Positions 1 through 7,749 of a stretch of DNA of 40,915 bases are shown here, one piece after another (position 1 is the first letter of the stretch; each line of letters starts with the position of its first letter). Source of the stretch: Collinsella aerofaciens (lineage in GTDB: Bacteria; Actinomycetota; Coriobacteriia; Coriobacteriales; Coriobacteriaceae); NCBI RefSeq assembly GCF_015670745.1, contig NZ_JADPCH010000006.1:1-40915 (forward strand), in the 5' to 3' direction. A program made the translations under genes and the position numbers. Under the pieces are notes generated by a model. The model saw only the letters and a program-made list of their open reading frames with translations, ran no database searches and had not been told where the DNA came from.

Positions 1-44
1 CGATATACGCCGTGATGCGCGACCGGGTGCCCTACCGGGAGTAG
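1..44 (+). CDS. possible 3' end of an IS110-type transposase (partial)
   Basis: The window opens inside a reading frame (codons from base 3) that ends at TAG 42-44 and reads IYAVMRDRVPYRE. This resembles the C-terminus of IS110/IS1111-family transposases, whose last helix commonly has an A-[VM]-[LM]-R-D-x-x-[PT]-Y pattern. Only 13 residues are visible, so the call rests on a short motif from memory. No catalytic residue is inside the window. A chance match is possible. Confidence 0.3.
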   Translation, partial: IYAVMRDRVPYRE

Positions 45-252
45 CCCCGACGGTTGACAAAACTATAGGAACACCCAGATCGACATGCCCGCTGCCGGCA
101 AGAGCTTGGCAGAACAGCTCGAGGCTTGGCAGTCCGAGCTCCTGCGCTAACCATTGGTGCAAAGCAACCTGTCCCCGATGCACCAATCTTCGATGCGCCT
201 GGGGCGGGATCGACCGCTATACTGGTTCGTGCCGAAATCGATCTAGAACGGA
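45..252 (+). other. intergenic region with a dyad; no convincing gene
   Basis: A 9-bp perfect dyad (ATTGGTGCA at 153-161, TGCACCAAT at 179-187) encloses a 17-nt loop. It has no T tract, so it is not a typical terminator. TTGACA occurs at 54-59 without a matching -10. A TATACT at 218-223 could be the -10 of the downstream nucleoid-associated protein gene but has no good -35. A 21-codon frame at 85-150 looks like the end of some protein but has no recognisable family. Confidence 0.4.
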
Positions 253-261
253 ATGCCGTAT

Positions 262-1266
262 ATGAAAATCAATCACGCGATTCTGCATATCCTGGACTTT
301 GACTCTGCCGTCAACGTTATGAGCCAGCGCGAGCTCGATATCGAGAGCCGCACCGTGCGTAATTTCGTAACCACGCACCTGCGGCGCGCTCGTACCTCGG
401 CCGACAACAAACGCGCCACGTTTGCCGAGAACTCTGCGTTTGGTGGTGAGCTCAAGGGCTATTTCTTTGGCGAGCGCGAGTTCGTGGACCTGTCGCAGCA
501 GATTGCGGAGTTTATCTCCTCCGAGCTCACCAAAGCCGAGAAAGCCGAGTCCACTGACGTGCTTGTGGCGGACTTTGATGACGATGAGGATGCCCGCTGG
601 TTTGCCGTGATGCTGCTGGGCTCCAAGCAGGCATTCATGCACGAGGTGGGTCGCGAAGAGGGCGAGGTGCGTAACGACATCGCGCGCCACTATGCCATTC
701 TGCCGAACCCTTCGCAAAAGGTGCCGAGCTATGCAATCGTGCGTGCAAGCACCATGGAGATCGGCTATGTGGATAAGAAGCGCAAGATTGCCGGCGAGGA
801 TCGCATGCTCATTCCCGACGGCCTGCTGCAATGCGACACGGGCGTTTCGGGTAAGGAGGTCATCGACACGGTGACGCGCGTGGTCGAGGAGGTCGCTGAA
901 GAGCACGGCGCCAACACGGCCGTAGCGCTCGCCAAGGTCAAAGCCGCCGTTGCCGAGAAGGTTGAAGACGACGAGGAGCTGCCGCCTTGGGATATCGTCG
1001 ATGAGGTCTTTGAGGACGAGCCGGTTATCAAGGAGAGCGTGCGTGCGGCACTGACCGAGGAGAAGGTGCCCGAGCGCGTGCCCGTGGAGCGCAAGCAGGT
1101 CGAGCGCGCGGCCGTGCGCAATCACAAGATCCGTACCGACACGGGTATCGAGATCAGCTTCCCGGCCGAGATGGGTTCGAACTCCGAGTACATTGAGTTC
1201 GTCAACGAGCCCAACGGCCTCATTTCCATCGAGCTCAAAAATATCGGTAGCATCGAGAATCGATAA
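262..1266 (+). CDS. nucleoid-associated protein, NdpA/YejK (37-kDa) family
   Basis: The protein of about 334 residues opens with MKINHAILHILDF and has the layout of the NdpA/YejK (NA37) family: an N-terminal alpha/beta region, a middle with GYFFGEREF and LLQCDTGVSGKEV-like stretches, and an acidic C-terminal third (EDDEELPPWD near 235-245) ending in a short beta-rich part. Family members bind the nucleoid or are found in mobile or phage-linked settings; the biochemical role is poorly defined. Two in-frame starts exist, ATG 253 and ATG 262. I prefer 262 because the weak ACGGAA at 248-253 is then correctly spaced and the family begins with M-x-I-x-x-A-I-x-H. It is monocistronic, followed directly by a strong terminator. 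Confidence 0.8.
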   Translation: MKINHAILHILDFDSAVNVMSQRELDIESRTVRNFVTTHLRRARTSADNKRATFAENSAFGGELKGYFFGEREFVDLSQQIAEFISSELTKAEKAESTDVLVADFDDDEDARWFAVMLLGSKQAFMHEVGREEGEVRNDIARHYAILPNPSQKVPSYAIVRASTMEIGYVDKKRKIAGEDRMLIPDGLLQCDTGVSGKEVIDTVTRVVEEVAEEHGANTAVALAKVKAAVAEKVEDDEELPPWDIVDEVFEDEPVIKESVRAALTEEKVPERVPVERKQVERAAVRNHKIRTDTGIEISFPAEMGSNSEYIEFVNEPNGLISIELKNIGSIENR

Positions 1267-1296
1267 GTTGCGTTGCGCCTACAGCGAGAAAGCAAA

Positions 1297-1331
1297 GGCC
1301 GAAGCCCTTCGGGACTTCGGCCATTTTGTTT
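1297..1331 (+). terminator. Rho-independent terminator of the NdpA-like gene
   Basis: GGCCGAAG (1297-1304) pairs with CTTCGGCC (1315-1322), followed by ATTTTGTTT. The hairpin begins 31 bases after the stop codon at 1266. Confidence 0.85.
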
Positions 1332-1368
1332 AGGGATGAATTATCCCGCAGGTTGAGCATACGTCAGC

Positions 1369-1394
1369 GAAAACGCGGTTTGTCAAAACCGCGT
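1369..1394 (-). terminator. terminator of the lysine operon (after dapH)
   Basis: On the minus strand ACGCGGTTT and AAACCGCGT form a 9-bp stem with a 4-nt loop (1373-1381 with 1386-1394), followed by TTTT. It lies a few bases past the dapH stop at 1400, so it closes the operon. Confidence 0.75.
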
Positions 1395-1399
1395 AACTA

Positions 1400-2119
1400 T
1401 TAAAGCTGACGTAAGCCCTCTTCCAGTCCGGTCTTGCTGTTGGTCTTCTCGTCGCGCATCTTGATGACGCGGGCGGGGACACCGGCCACGACGGCGCCGG
1501 CGGGGACATCCTCGACGCACACAGCGCCGGCGGCAACGACAGCGCCCTTGCCTACGTGCACGCCCTCCAGGACCACGGCGTTGGCGCCGATCATGACATC
1601 GTCCTCGATGATGACGGGCGTGGCGCTGGCGGGCTCCACAACGCCTGCCAGCACGGTGCCGGCGCCGATGTGGCAGTTCTTGCCCACGGTGGCGCGGCCG
1701 CCCAGCACGGCGCCCATATCAATCATGGAGCCTTCGCCAATGACGGAGCCGATGTTGATGATGGCGCCCATCATGATGACGGCGCGATCGCCGATCTCGA
1801 CGCGGTCACGGATGATCGCGCCCGGCTCGATGCGGGCGTTGATGCCCTTGAGGTCGAGCATGGGCACGGCAGAGTTGCGGCAGTCATTCTCGACATCGTA
1901 GTAGTCGATGGAGTCGGCATTGGCATCGAGGATGGCCTTGAGCTCATCCCAGTCGCCAAAGACGGTCTTGCCGCGACGGCCGCCGTAGACATGTGCGTCG
2001 CCCCAGGCAACCTTCATGCCGGGCTTCTCGCGCACGTACAGCTTGACAGGTGTCTTTTTGGGCGCGGTGGCGATGTAGTTGATAATCTCCTGGGCATCCA
2101 TCTCGGCTGCGTTGCTCAT
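1400..2119 (-). CDS. dapH: 2,3,4,5-tetrahydropyridine-2,6-dicarboxylate N-acetyltransferase
   Basis: This 239-residue protein matches DapH (YkuQ-type), which acetylates tetrahydrodipicolinate with acetyl-CoA in the acetylase branch of DAP/lysine synthesis. An N-terminal DapH domain (about 8-90, with [21 protein letters not shown]) is followed by a left-handed beta-helix of hexapeptide repeats (about 95-210: [20 protein letters not shown], then [13 protein letters not shown] and [12 protein letters not shown]). The length is close to the family's usual 235. The start is ATG 2119 with AAAGGAGAG seven bases upstream. It is last in the lysA::dapA-dapB-dapH operon, 39 bases after dapB. Its presence means the organism uses acetylated, not succinylated, intermediates, so an N-acetyl-DAP aminotransferase and deacetylase must exist; a candidate deacetylase lies at 5581. 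Confidence 0.93.
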   Translation of the reverse strand: MSNAAEMDAQEIINYIATAPKKTPVKLYVREKPGMKVAWGDAHVYGGRRGKTVFGDWDELKAILDANADSIDYYDVENDCRNSAVPMLDLKGINARIEPGAIIRDRVEIGDRAVIMMGAIINIGSVIGEGSMIDMGAVLGGRATVGKNCHIGAGTVLAGVVEPASATPVIIEDDVMIGANAVVLEGVHVGKGAVVAAGAVCVEDVPAGAVVAGVPARVIKMRDEKTNSKTGLEEGLRQL

Positions 2120-2158
2120 TTGCTATCTCTCCTTTGGGTGGATTCGGTTGATACCTGG

Positions 2159-2899
2159 TTAGGCAAACATGACCTGGTCGAACGTATAGAAGCCGGGTTC
2201 GCGGGTGACGAGCTTCTGGGCGGCGGCCAGGGCGCCGTTGACGAAGATCTGACGGCTCGTGGCGCGGTGGGTGAGCGTGACCTCCTCGTCCTGGCCAAAG
2301 AAACTCACTTCGTGGACGCCGGCGACAGTGCCACCGCGCAGCGAGTGCATGCCGATCTCCTTGGGATCGCGCGCGCCGCACATGCCCTCGCGTCCGTAGA
2401 CGGGGTGGTAGCCTGTCTCGGGCTCGGCCTCGACTACGGCGTCGAGCAGCAGCTTGGCGGTACCGCTGGGGGCGTCGACCTTTTGGTTATGGTGCGTCTC
2501 GACGATTTCGCAGTCAAAGCCGGGCAACTCGCGCGTGGCCTGGGCCACTAGATGACGCAGGGCTGCGATGCCGATGGAGTAATTGCCCGAGTGCATAACG
2601 CGGGTGTTCTGGCCCAGCTCGCGCAGACGGTCCATCTGCTCGGGGGTGTAGCCTGTGGTGCCCGAGACCAACGCCGCGCCCGTGCGCTCGACATAGGCGA
2701 CGACGGCATCGAAGGTCACGACGTTCGAGAAGTCGATAATCACATCGGCAGCCGGTGCGTTCTCGAGCTTGCTCAAATCGAAGCCAATCTGGGCCACGAT
2801 ATCAAAAACGGGTTGACCGGCGGCGTCGACAACGCCCTCGGCGGTGGTGCGGATGAGCGAGCCCATGCGGCCCGTTCCCATAATGACGGTCTTAATCAA
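2159..2899 (-). CDS. dapB: 4-hydroxy-tetrahydrodipicolinate reductase
   Basis: DapB reduces hydroxy-tetrahydrodipicolinate with NAD(P)H in lysine/DAP synthesis. The 246-residue product has the dinucleotide-binding GTGRMG (8-13), VIIDFS (53-58), SGTTG (79-83) and the signature ETHHNQKVDAPSGT (134-147), with catalytic His136/His137 and Lys140. It is somewhat shorter than the E. coli enzyme (about 270), mainly in the loop after the first strand. The start is a TTG (2899-2897) that overlaps the end of the dapA frame by 8 bases; AAGGGGG about ten bases upstream can act as ribosome binding site. The next ATG (2881) would remove the first strand of the Rossmann fold, so TTG is preferred. The overlap suggests translational coupling to the upstream frame. 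Confidence 0.93.
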   Translation of the reverse strand: MIKTVIMGTGRMGSLIRTTAEGVVDAAGQPVFDIVAQIGFDLSKLENAPAADVIIDFSNVVTFDAVVAYVERTGAALVSGTTGYTPEQMDRLRELGQNTRVMHSGNYSIGIAALRHLVAQATRELPGFDCEIVETHHNQKVDAPSGTAKLLLDAVVEAEPETGYHPVYGREGMCGARDPKEIGMHSLRGGTVAGVHEVSFFGQDEEVTLTHRATSRQIFVNGALAAAQKLVTREPGFYTFDQVMFA

Positions 2900-5201
2900 G
2901 CAGACCAGCCCCCTTCAGAGCATCGGTAAGTGCAGAGCGCGTGTCGTCTGCCATGGGGCACAGCGGCATGCGGTAGTTTGCCTCGATCATACCCATCTGG
3001 GCGAGCGCCTCTTTGACGGGGATGGGGTTGACCTCACTAAAGAGGGCATTGATGAGCGGCTGGCCGGCAATTTGGATATCGCGGGCACGCGCCACGTCAC
3101 CGTCCAAATAGGCACGGCACATGTCATGCACGAGCTGCGGCTGCACGTCTGCCCACACGCTGATGGTGCCCGAGGCGCCCAGGCTCATGAGCGGCACGGT
3201 AAGCGCGTCCTCGCCCGAGTACATGCGGAAGTCGTCTGACAGCAGGTGGGCGATCTTGGCCGCGTAGGCGACGTTGCCCGAGGCCTCCTTAATACCCATG
3301 ATGTTGGGGTGCGCGGCCAGGCGCTCTACGCTGCGCTCGCTGATACCGCAGCCGCAGCGGCCGGGGATGTTGTACAGGATGCAGGGGATGTCCACGGCAT
3401 CGGCGACGGTCTTAAAGTGCTGATAGATACCCTCTTCGTTGGACTTGTTGTAGTAGGGGGTAATGAGCAGCAGGCCGTCGGCTCCCAAGCCCTGGTAAGT
3501 AAGCGACTTGGTGAGCATGGTCTGCGTGGAGTTGGAGCCCGAGCCGGCAATGACGGGGACGCGTCCTGCAACATGCTTGACCACGGCGGCGACGACGGAG
3601 TTGTCCTCGTCGTCGGTCATCGTGGCGCTCTCGCCGGTGGTGCCCAGGGTGAGGATGGCGTCGGTGCCGTTTTGCAGGTGGAAATCGATAAGGCGCTCGA
3701 GTGCGTCAAAGTCGACACTGCCATCCTTTTTAAACGGCGTGACGAGGGCGACGATTGAGCCCTCGAGATTGCGGATGTCCATGTTCTTCTCCTTCGCGTC
3801 CGCGATCTGGATGCGTTTGTTCCATTGGGTGGCGACTGCCAGGCGCTCGTCTTGGGCGCGACGGCGGGCACTTTCAGCGCGCGACTTGGCCAGCAGCTCT
3901 CGGCCGCTCGGCAGCACGTCGAACGTGGCAAAGTAATCGCCCGGGCGCTCGGCGCGGCGGATGAGGTCGGCCGAGCCATCGGGGCGCAACAGGACCTCGG
4001 CGGAGCGCAGGCGTCCATTGTAGTTGTAGCCCATGGAGTAGCCATGCGCACCGGTATCGTGAATCACAAGCAGGTCACCCATGTCGATATGCGGCAGCTC
4101 GCGATCGATGGCGAACTTGTCGTTGTTCTCGCACAGATTGCCCGTGATGTCGTAGGTGTCCGTGACGGGCGCTGTGGTCTTGTCGTCGCCACCCGGCTGG
4201 CCCATCACCGTAATGTGGTGGTAAGCGCCATACATGGCAGGACGAATCAGATCGACGGCACTGGCGTCCACGCCGATATAGTCCTTGTAGATCTGCTTCT
4301 CGTGGATGGCCTTGGTGACCAGGCATCCGTAGGGGCCCATCATAAAGCGACCCATCTCGGTGCAGATCGCCACATCGCCCATGCCGGCGGGGACCAGAAT
4401 CTCGTCGTAGGCTGCGTGTACGCCCTCACCGATGGCGTGAATGTCGTTAGCCTGCTGCTCGGGCAGGTAGGGGATACCCACACCGCCGGACAGATTGATA
4501 AAGGCGACATGTGCGCCGGTCTCGCGCTCCAGGCGCACGGCAAGCTCAAAGAGGATGCGTGCGAGTTTGGGGTAGTAGTCGTTGGTGACGGTGTTGCTGG
4601 CAAGGAATGCGTGGATGCCAAAGTCCTCGGCGCCCTTGGCCTTGAGCATGCGGAACGCCTCGAAGAGTTGCTCGGTGGTCATGCCATATTTGGAGTCGCC
4701 CGGGTTGTCCATGATGCCGTTGGAGAGCTGGAACAGACCGCCTGGATTAAAGCGGCAGCTGACCGTCTTGGGGATGGGCCCCGCAACGCGCTCAAAGAAA
4801 TCGATGTGGCTGATGTCGTCAAAGTTGACGATGGCACCCAGCTTGTCGGCGAGCTCAAAGTCGGCAGCCGGCGTGTCGTTGGACGAGAACATGATGTCGC
4901 GTCCCGTGATACCCAGTGAGCGGGCGATCATAAGCTCGGTATAGCTCGAGCAATCGCAGCCGCAGCCGTATTCGTTGAGAATGGAGATGAGCGCCGGGTT
5001 GGGGTTGGCCTTGACGGCAAAGTATTCCTTAAAGCCCGGGTTCCATGCAAAGGCGTCGCGCACTTCTTGCATGTTGCGGCGGATGCCCGCCTCGTCATAT
5101 AGATGAAACGGCGTGGGGAACTGCTCGACGATATGCTCGAGCGTCTCCTTGTCCACAAACGGCTGCTTGGCCGCATATGCCTCGTTGGGGGTCAATGCCA
5201 T
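2892..5201 (-). CDS. fused diaminopimelate decarboxylase / 4-hydroxy-tetrahydrodipicolinate synthase
   Basis: One uninterrupted 769-codon frame holds two complete lysine enzymes. Residues 1-about 435 are LysA, a PLP-dependent fold-III decarboxylase: PLP lysine K64 in YFAVKANPNP, a glycine loop INLSGGVGIPY, EMGRFMMGPYG, and CENND near the C-terminal active-site Cys. Residues 474-769 are a full-length DapA (296 residues): GTTGES (T521/T522), YNIPGR (Tyr610) and the Schiff-base lysine in GIKEASGN (K638). Between them is a charged, helix-prone linker of about 38 residues (AKSRAESARRRAQDERLA and on) with no stop codon. A Shine-Dalgarno site and ATG remain at the junction, so DapA may also be made alone. 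LysA is the last and DapA the first enzyme of the pathway. The start is ATG 5201 with GCGAGG ten bases upstream. The gene heads an operon below a lysine riboswitch. Confidence 0.88.
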   Translation of the reverse strand: MALTPNEAYAAKQPFVDKETLEHIVEQFPTPFHLYDEAGIRRNMQEVRDAFAWNPGFKEYFAVKANPNPALISILNEYGCGCDCSSYTELMIARSLGITGRDIMFSSNDTPAADFELADKLGAIVNFDDISHIDFFERVAGPIPKTVSCRFNPGGLFQLSNGIMDNPGDSKYGMTTEQLFEAFRMLKAKGAEDFGIHAFLASNTVTNDYYPKLARILFELAVRLERETGAHVAFINLSGGVGIPYLPEQQANDIHAIGEGVHAAYDEILVPAGMGDVAICTEMGRFMMGPYGCLVTKAIHEKQIYKDYIGVDASAVDLIRPAMYGAYHHITVMGQPGGDDKTTAPVTDTYDITGNLCENNDKFAIDRELPHIDMGDLLVIHDTGAHGYSMGYNYNGRLRSAEVLLRPDGSADLIRRAERPGDYFATFDVLPSGRELLAKSRAESARRRAQDERLAVATQWNKRIQIADAKEKNMDIRNLEGSIVALVTPFKKDGSVDFDALERLIDFHLQNGTDAILTLGTTGESATMTDDEDNSVVAAVVKHVAGRVPVIAGSGSNSTQTMLTKSLTYQGLGADGLLLITPYYNKSNEEGIYQHFKTVADAVDIPCILYNIPGRCGCGISERSVERLAAHPNIMGIKEASGNVAYAAKIAHLLSDDFRMYSGEDALTVPLMSLGASGTISVWADVQPQLVHDMCRAYLDGDVARARDIQIAGQPLINALFSEVNPIPVKEALAQMGMIEANYRMPLCPMADDTRSALTDALKGAGLLD
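3780..3794 (-). promoter_or_regulatory. internal ribosome binding site and start codon of the dapA moiety
   Basis: On the minus strand AAGGAG (3794-3789) stands six bases before ATG (3782-3780), exactly where the DapA-homologous part starts (MDIRNLEGS). This is an ideal Shine-Dalgarno arrangement inside the longer lysA::dapA frame. It would give a separate 296-residue DapA, the normal length of that family. Confidence 0.7.
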
Positions 5202-5272
5202 GTCCCGTAAACCTCGCTATCCAGACGGCGCCATCTGCGCATCGAATCCGCATAGCGTGGACCCAATGTCCG

Positions 5273-5430
5273 GATAGCGCTCCCGCATTGCTGCAGACAG
5301 TCCTGTGGGTGTTTCCCACAGGCCCACCAGGTTGTTCGTGCCCGAAAAACCCAGTTCGGCGGGTTTCGCCTCCCCACGGGGTCAAAGCCTGCTGGCTCGC
5401 CCGCGGTTCTTCGTGCCCGCGCCTCTATCA
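5273..5430 (-). promoter_or_regulatory. lysine riboswitch (L-box) upstream of lysA::dapA
   Basis: The minus strand has the landmarks of the lysine aptamer in order: GATAGAGGCGCG at the 5' side of P1/P2, GCCGAA, CTGG, a P5 hairpin CCTGTGGG/CCCACAGG (5302-5322), GGACTGTC, and the closing GGAGCGCTATC. P1 is GATAG (5429-5425) with CTATC (5277-5273). The expression platform is 5202-5272. The 3' strand of P1 (CGCTATCC) is perfectly complementary to GGATAGCG next to the Shine-Dalgarno (5215-5222), while a second copy, CCACGCTAT (5260-5252), can pair with ATAGCGAGG and mask the GAGG. This fits a translational switch in which lysine binding frees the second copy to block the ribosome site; the direction is inferred. 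Confidence 0.85.
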
Positions 5431-5457
5431 AGTGGTAAAGACCCTATCACGTTGCAC

Positions 5458-5486
5458 TTTACCAAACAAGAGTATTTGTATATAAC
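5458..5486 (+). promoter_or_regulatory. putative promoter of the M20 amidohydrolase gene
   Basis: TTTACC (5458-5463) and TATAAC (5481-5486) are 17 bases apart in an AT-rich stretch about 95 bases upstream of the ATG at 5581. It faces away from the lysine riboswitch, so the two transcription units would be divergent. Confidence 0.4.
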
Positions 5487-5580
5487 GTTTAAAAAATGCA
5501 GCAATATGCTGGAAACATGTGTGCCACAATCCTGTATCACAATATTGTGTGAATGGATATGCCCCATGAAAGGATCCTTT

Positions 5581-6768
5581 ATGACCGAGCTCCAAGAACT
5601 TCGTCGCTATCGTCGCGACCTGCATCGCATTCCGGAGCTCGATTTCGATCTTCCTCAAACCATAGCCTATATCGAGGGCGTGCTCGCTTCGCTTGCCTGT
5701 GAAGTGACCCATCCCTGCCCCAGCTGTGTTTGTGCTTTCTTCGACGCTGGCACGGGCGCCGCGCATGCCACGGCGATTCGCGCCGATATGGACGCACTGC
5801 CCATCGCGGAGGCGACGGGTGCGGCCTTTTCCTCGAAGCATCCCGGAAAGATGCACGCTTGCGGACACGATGGACACATGGCCATGGCCCTTGCGGCGGC
5901 AACCTTTGTCGATCGCACGATTCGTGAGCAGCCAGGTGCCATCAAGCGCAACGTGCTCTTTGTGTTCCAGCCTGCCGAGGAGACGACTGGTGGCGCCAAG
6001 ACAGTTTGCGAGAGCGGTGTGTTCGAGCGCTACGGGGTCGACCGCATTTTTGGCTTTCACGTGTGGCCCGATCTGCCTGCCGGCACGTTGGCGAGTTGTT
6101 CCGGTCCGCTGCTGGCGCGTTCGAGTGAGACACACATTCATATTCACGGGACGAGCATCCATATCGCTAAGACCTATGGCGTTCCGGTCGAGGAGTCGCA
6201 CGATGCGGCGCTGGCGGCTGCCAAGTTCTTGGTTGCCGAGCGCGAACTGATGGACGAGCTGGGCACCGACGAGCCCTGTATCGGTAAGTTTGGTCTGCTG
6301 CAGGCCGGTACGGTTTGCAACGCGGTGGCGGGGGAGGCCCATGTGGCCGGAAGTCTGCGTGTGTTTACGGACGACATGTTCGACCGGGCGCGCGAAGGCG
6401 TGCGCCGCGTGCTGGACGATGCCTGTGCCGCAACGGGCTGCACGTATGATCTCGACTTTGCCGAGGGCTATCCGCCGGTCGACAACGACCCCGAGTTGTT
6501 TGCCAGCGCCGCGCCTGCCTTGCCCGGGCTGCAGCTTGTGGAGGAACCGCTGCTGATCGCCGAGGATTTCGCGTTCTATCAACGCCATCTGCCGGGCGTG
6601 TTTTTCCTGCTGGGCACGGGTATGCCAGAGGACCAAGACAACCCGAGTGATTCGGATGGCTGCCCCGCCTATGCCACAAGTGCTCTGCATACCGATAGCA
6701 TGCTCTTTGACGAGGAAATCCTACTCAAAGGCCTCGATGTCTATAAACGATTGCTTGTGATGGAGTGA
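5581..6768 (+). CDS. M20-family metallo-amidohydrolase; candidate N-acetyldiaminopimelate deacetylase
   Basis: This 395-residue protein belongs to the M20D amidohydrolases (HipO, ILR1, YkuR). The zinc motif MHACGHDGHMAM lies at 91-102 and the PAEE motif at 131-134, with further ligands in GFHVWP and near EPLLIAEDFAFY. Family members hydrolyse N-acyl amino acids. Gene context suggests a specific job: it is divergent from an operon containing dapH, and the acetylase pathway needs an M20D N-acetyl-LL-DAP deacetylase (YkuR, next to dapH/ykuQ in Bacillus). That link is inference; a general N-acyl amino acid hydrolase is the alternative. The start is ATG 5581 with AAAGGA six bases upstream. The frame stays open far upstream, but that sequence is the riboswitch leader on the other strand. 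Confidence 0.8.
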   Translation: MTELQELRRYRRDLHRIPELDFDLPQTIAYIEGVLASLACEVTHPCPSCVCAFFDAGTGAAHATAIRADMDALPIAEATGAAFSSKHPGKMHACGHDGHMAMALAAATFVDRTIREQPGAIKRNVLFVFQPAEETTGGAKTVCESGVFERYGVDRIFGFHVWPDLPAGTLASCSGPLLARSSETHIHIHGTSIHIAKTYGVPVEESHDAALAAAKFLVAERELMDELGTDEPCIGKFGLLQAGTVCNAVAGEAHVAGSLRVFTDDMFDRAREGVRRVLDDACAATGCTYDLDFAEGYPPVDNDPELFASAAPALPGLQLVEEPLLIAEDFAFYQRHLPGVFFLLGTGMPEDQDNPSDSDGCPAYATSALHTDSMLFDEEILLKGLDVYKRLLVME

Positions 6769-6770
6769 CG

Positions 6771-7094
6771 ATGGAACGACGCCGACAGTCTGCCGTATAT
6801 AGTCCGGGTGGATGCGGGTGCGGTTTGCTGCTGCTTCCGGTTATTGCTGTGAGCATTGGCGTGATGTTTGCGCTTGCCGGGCTTGCCGCGGCGGCGCTCG
6901 TGCTGTTTATCACTGCCATCGGCGTGACGATTTGGCTCTGCCGCAATCGCGAGCAACGCCGTGCCGACGGTAAAACCAATGTCGGCTGGGTCGTCTTTCT
7001 GATCATTGCGTACCTGCTGAGTGCCAGCTACCTTGTTTTCTTTGTCCTGTTGATGATCAGTGCCTTTACCGGGGAATCCGTCACGGTGGGTTGA
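6771..7094 (+). CDS. small membrane protein of unknown function
   Basis: A protein of about 107 residues, with a basic N-terminus (MERRRQS), a glycine/cysteine patch and two long hydrophobic blocks: LLLLPVIAVSIGVMFALAG and on (about 20-55) and VGWVVFLIIAYLLSASYLVFF and on (about 72-98). It probably has three membrane-spanning segments, and a cytoplasmic RNREQRRADGK loop by the positive-inside rule. I do not recognise a family. The ATG at 6771 lies two bases after the amidohydrolase stop, with GGAG five bases upstream inside the end of that gene, so the two are translationally coupled. A GTG at 6765 is possible but less well placed. Confidence 0.65.
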   Translation: MERRRQSAVYSPGGCGCGLLLLPVIAVSIGVMFALAGLAAAALVLFITAIGVTIWLCRNREQRRADGKTNVGWVVFLIIAYLLSASYLVFFVLLMISAFTGESVTVG

Positions 7095-7258
7095 TGCGCT
7101 GCCAGCAGACGGTCGCGCAAAGTGCGTTTGCTCGGCGTTTGGATAACTGCATTGGCCGTTTATCGCAACCTTAGCTCTCAGCTAATGAATTCAAGTTCAA
7201 TCCTTCCTACGATGTGCTGTGTGCCGGCACGGTAGCCGGATCGTGGGAAGGATGCATA

Positions 7259-7702
7259 ATGGCAAAAGAGGGAAAGAAGCCGATCGGCAAGATCATTCTG
7301 GGTGTCATCGTGGTGCTTGTTGTTGCCGGCGTCGTAGGTTCTATGGGCGGTAACTCGTCTGATTCGTCTACGGGTGATGCAGCAAAGCCTGCCGAACAGA
7401 CTCAGCAAGTCGAGGAGCAAAAAGAGGCACAAGAACCCTATACGGTTTCGGATGAGGCCGGGGATGCGTCTAATCAGTTCGCGTATAAGATCACTGGCAC
7501 ATTGACCAATAATACGGATAAAGAGCAAAGCTACATTCAGATTGAGTATGTTCTGTATGACGCAGACGGCAATCAGGTGGGAACGGCTCTTGCGAACACC
7601 AACCATCTCAAAGCGGGCGGCACCTGGAAGTTCGAAGCGATGAGCACGGTATCTCCCGACCAGGTTGCCAGCTGGGAACGTTCTGACGTGAGCGGTTTTT
7701 AA
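7259..7702 (+). CDS. FxLYD-domain protein with N-terminal membrane anchor
   Basis: A 147-residue protein with a short basic start (MAKEGKKPIGK), one hydrophobic segment (about 11-29, IILGVIVVLVVAGVVG), a low-complexity Ser/Asp/Gln/Glu-rich linker (about 30-65) and a beta-sandwich-like C-terminal domain (about 70-147) with NQFAYKITGTLTNNTDKEQS and VLYDADGNQVG. The V-x-L/V-Y-D-x-x-G-x-x-V core is typical of FxLYD extracellular domains, whose role is mostly unknown. There is no lipobox cysteine, so it is an anchored exported protein, not a lipoprotein. The start ATG 7259 has GGAAGG eight bases upstream. The 164 bases before it hold no other gene that I can support. Confidence 0.7.
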   Translation: MAKEGKKPIGKIILGVIVVLVVAGVVGSMGGNSSDSSTGDAAKPAEQTQQVEEQKEAQEPYTVSDEAGDASNQFAYKITGTLTNNTDKEQSYIQIEYVLYDADGNQVGTALANTNHLKAGGTWKFEAMSTVSPDQVASWERSDVSGF

Positions 7703-7749
7703 CTAGAATTAAAAACATGGTTACTATGCGAGCTGGGGGGTGAGGCCAT

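Noticed and set aside
85-150. 21-codon frame that looks like a protein C-terminus (MPAAGKSLAEQLEAWQSELLR)
   Set aside because: Too short, has no ribosome binding site, and matches no family I recognise; it may be a decayed gene end, but I cannot support it.
217-1125. Long minus-strand open frame opposite the NdpA-like gene, and similar long antisense frames throughout
   Set aside because: They are mirror frames caused by high GC at third codon positions; their translations are low-complexity and lack ribosome sites and family features.
5305-5580. In-frame upstream extension of the M20 amidohydrolase (92 codons)
   Set aside because: The stretch is the antisense of the lysine riboswitch and contains the likely promoter; the family start and a ribosome site are at 5581.
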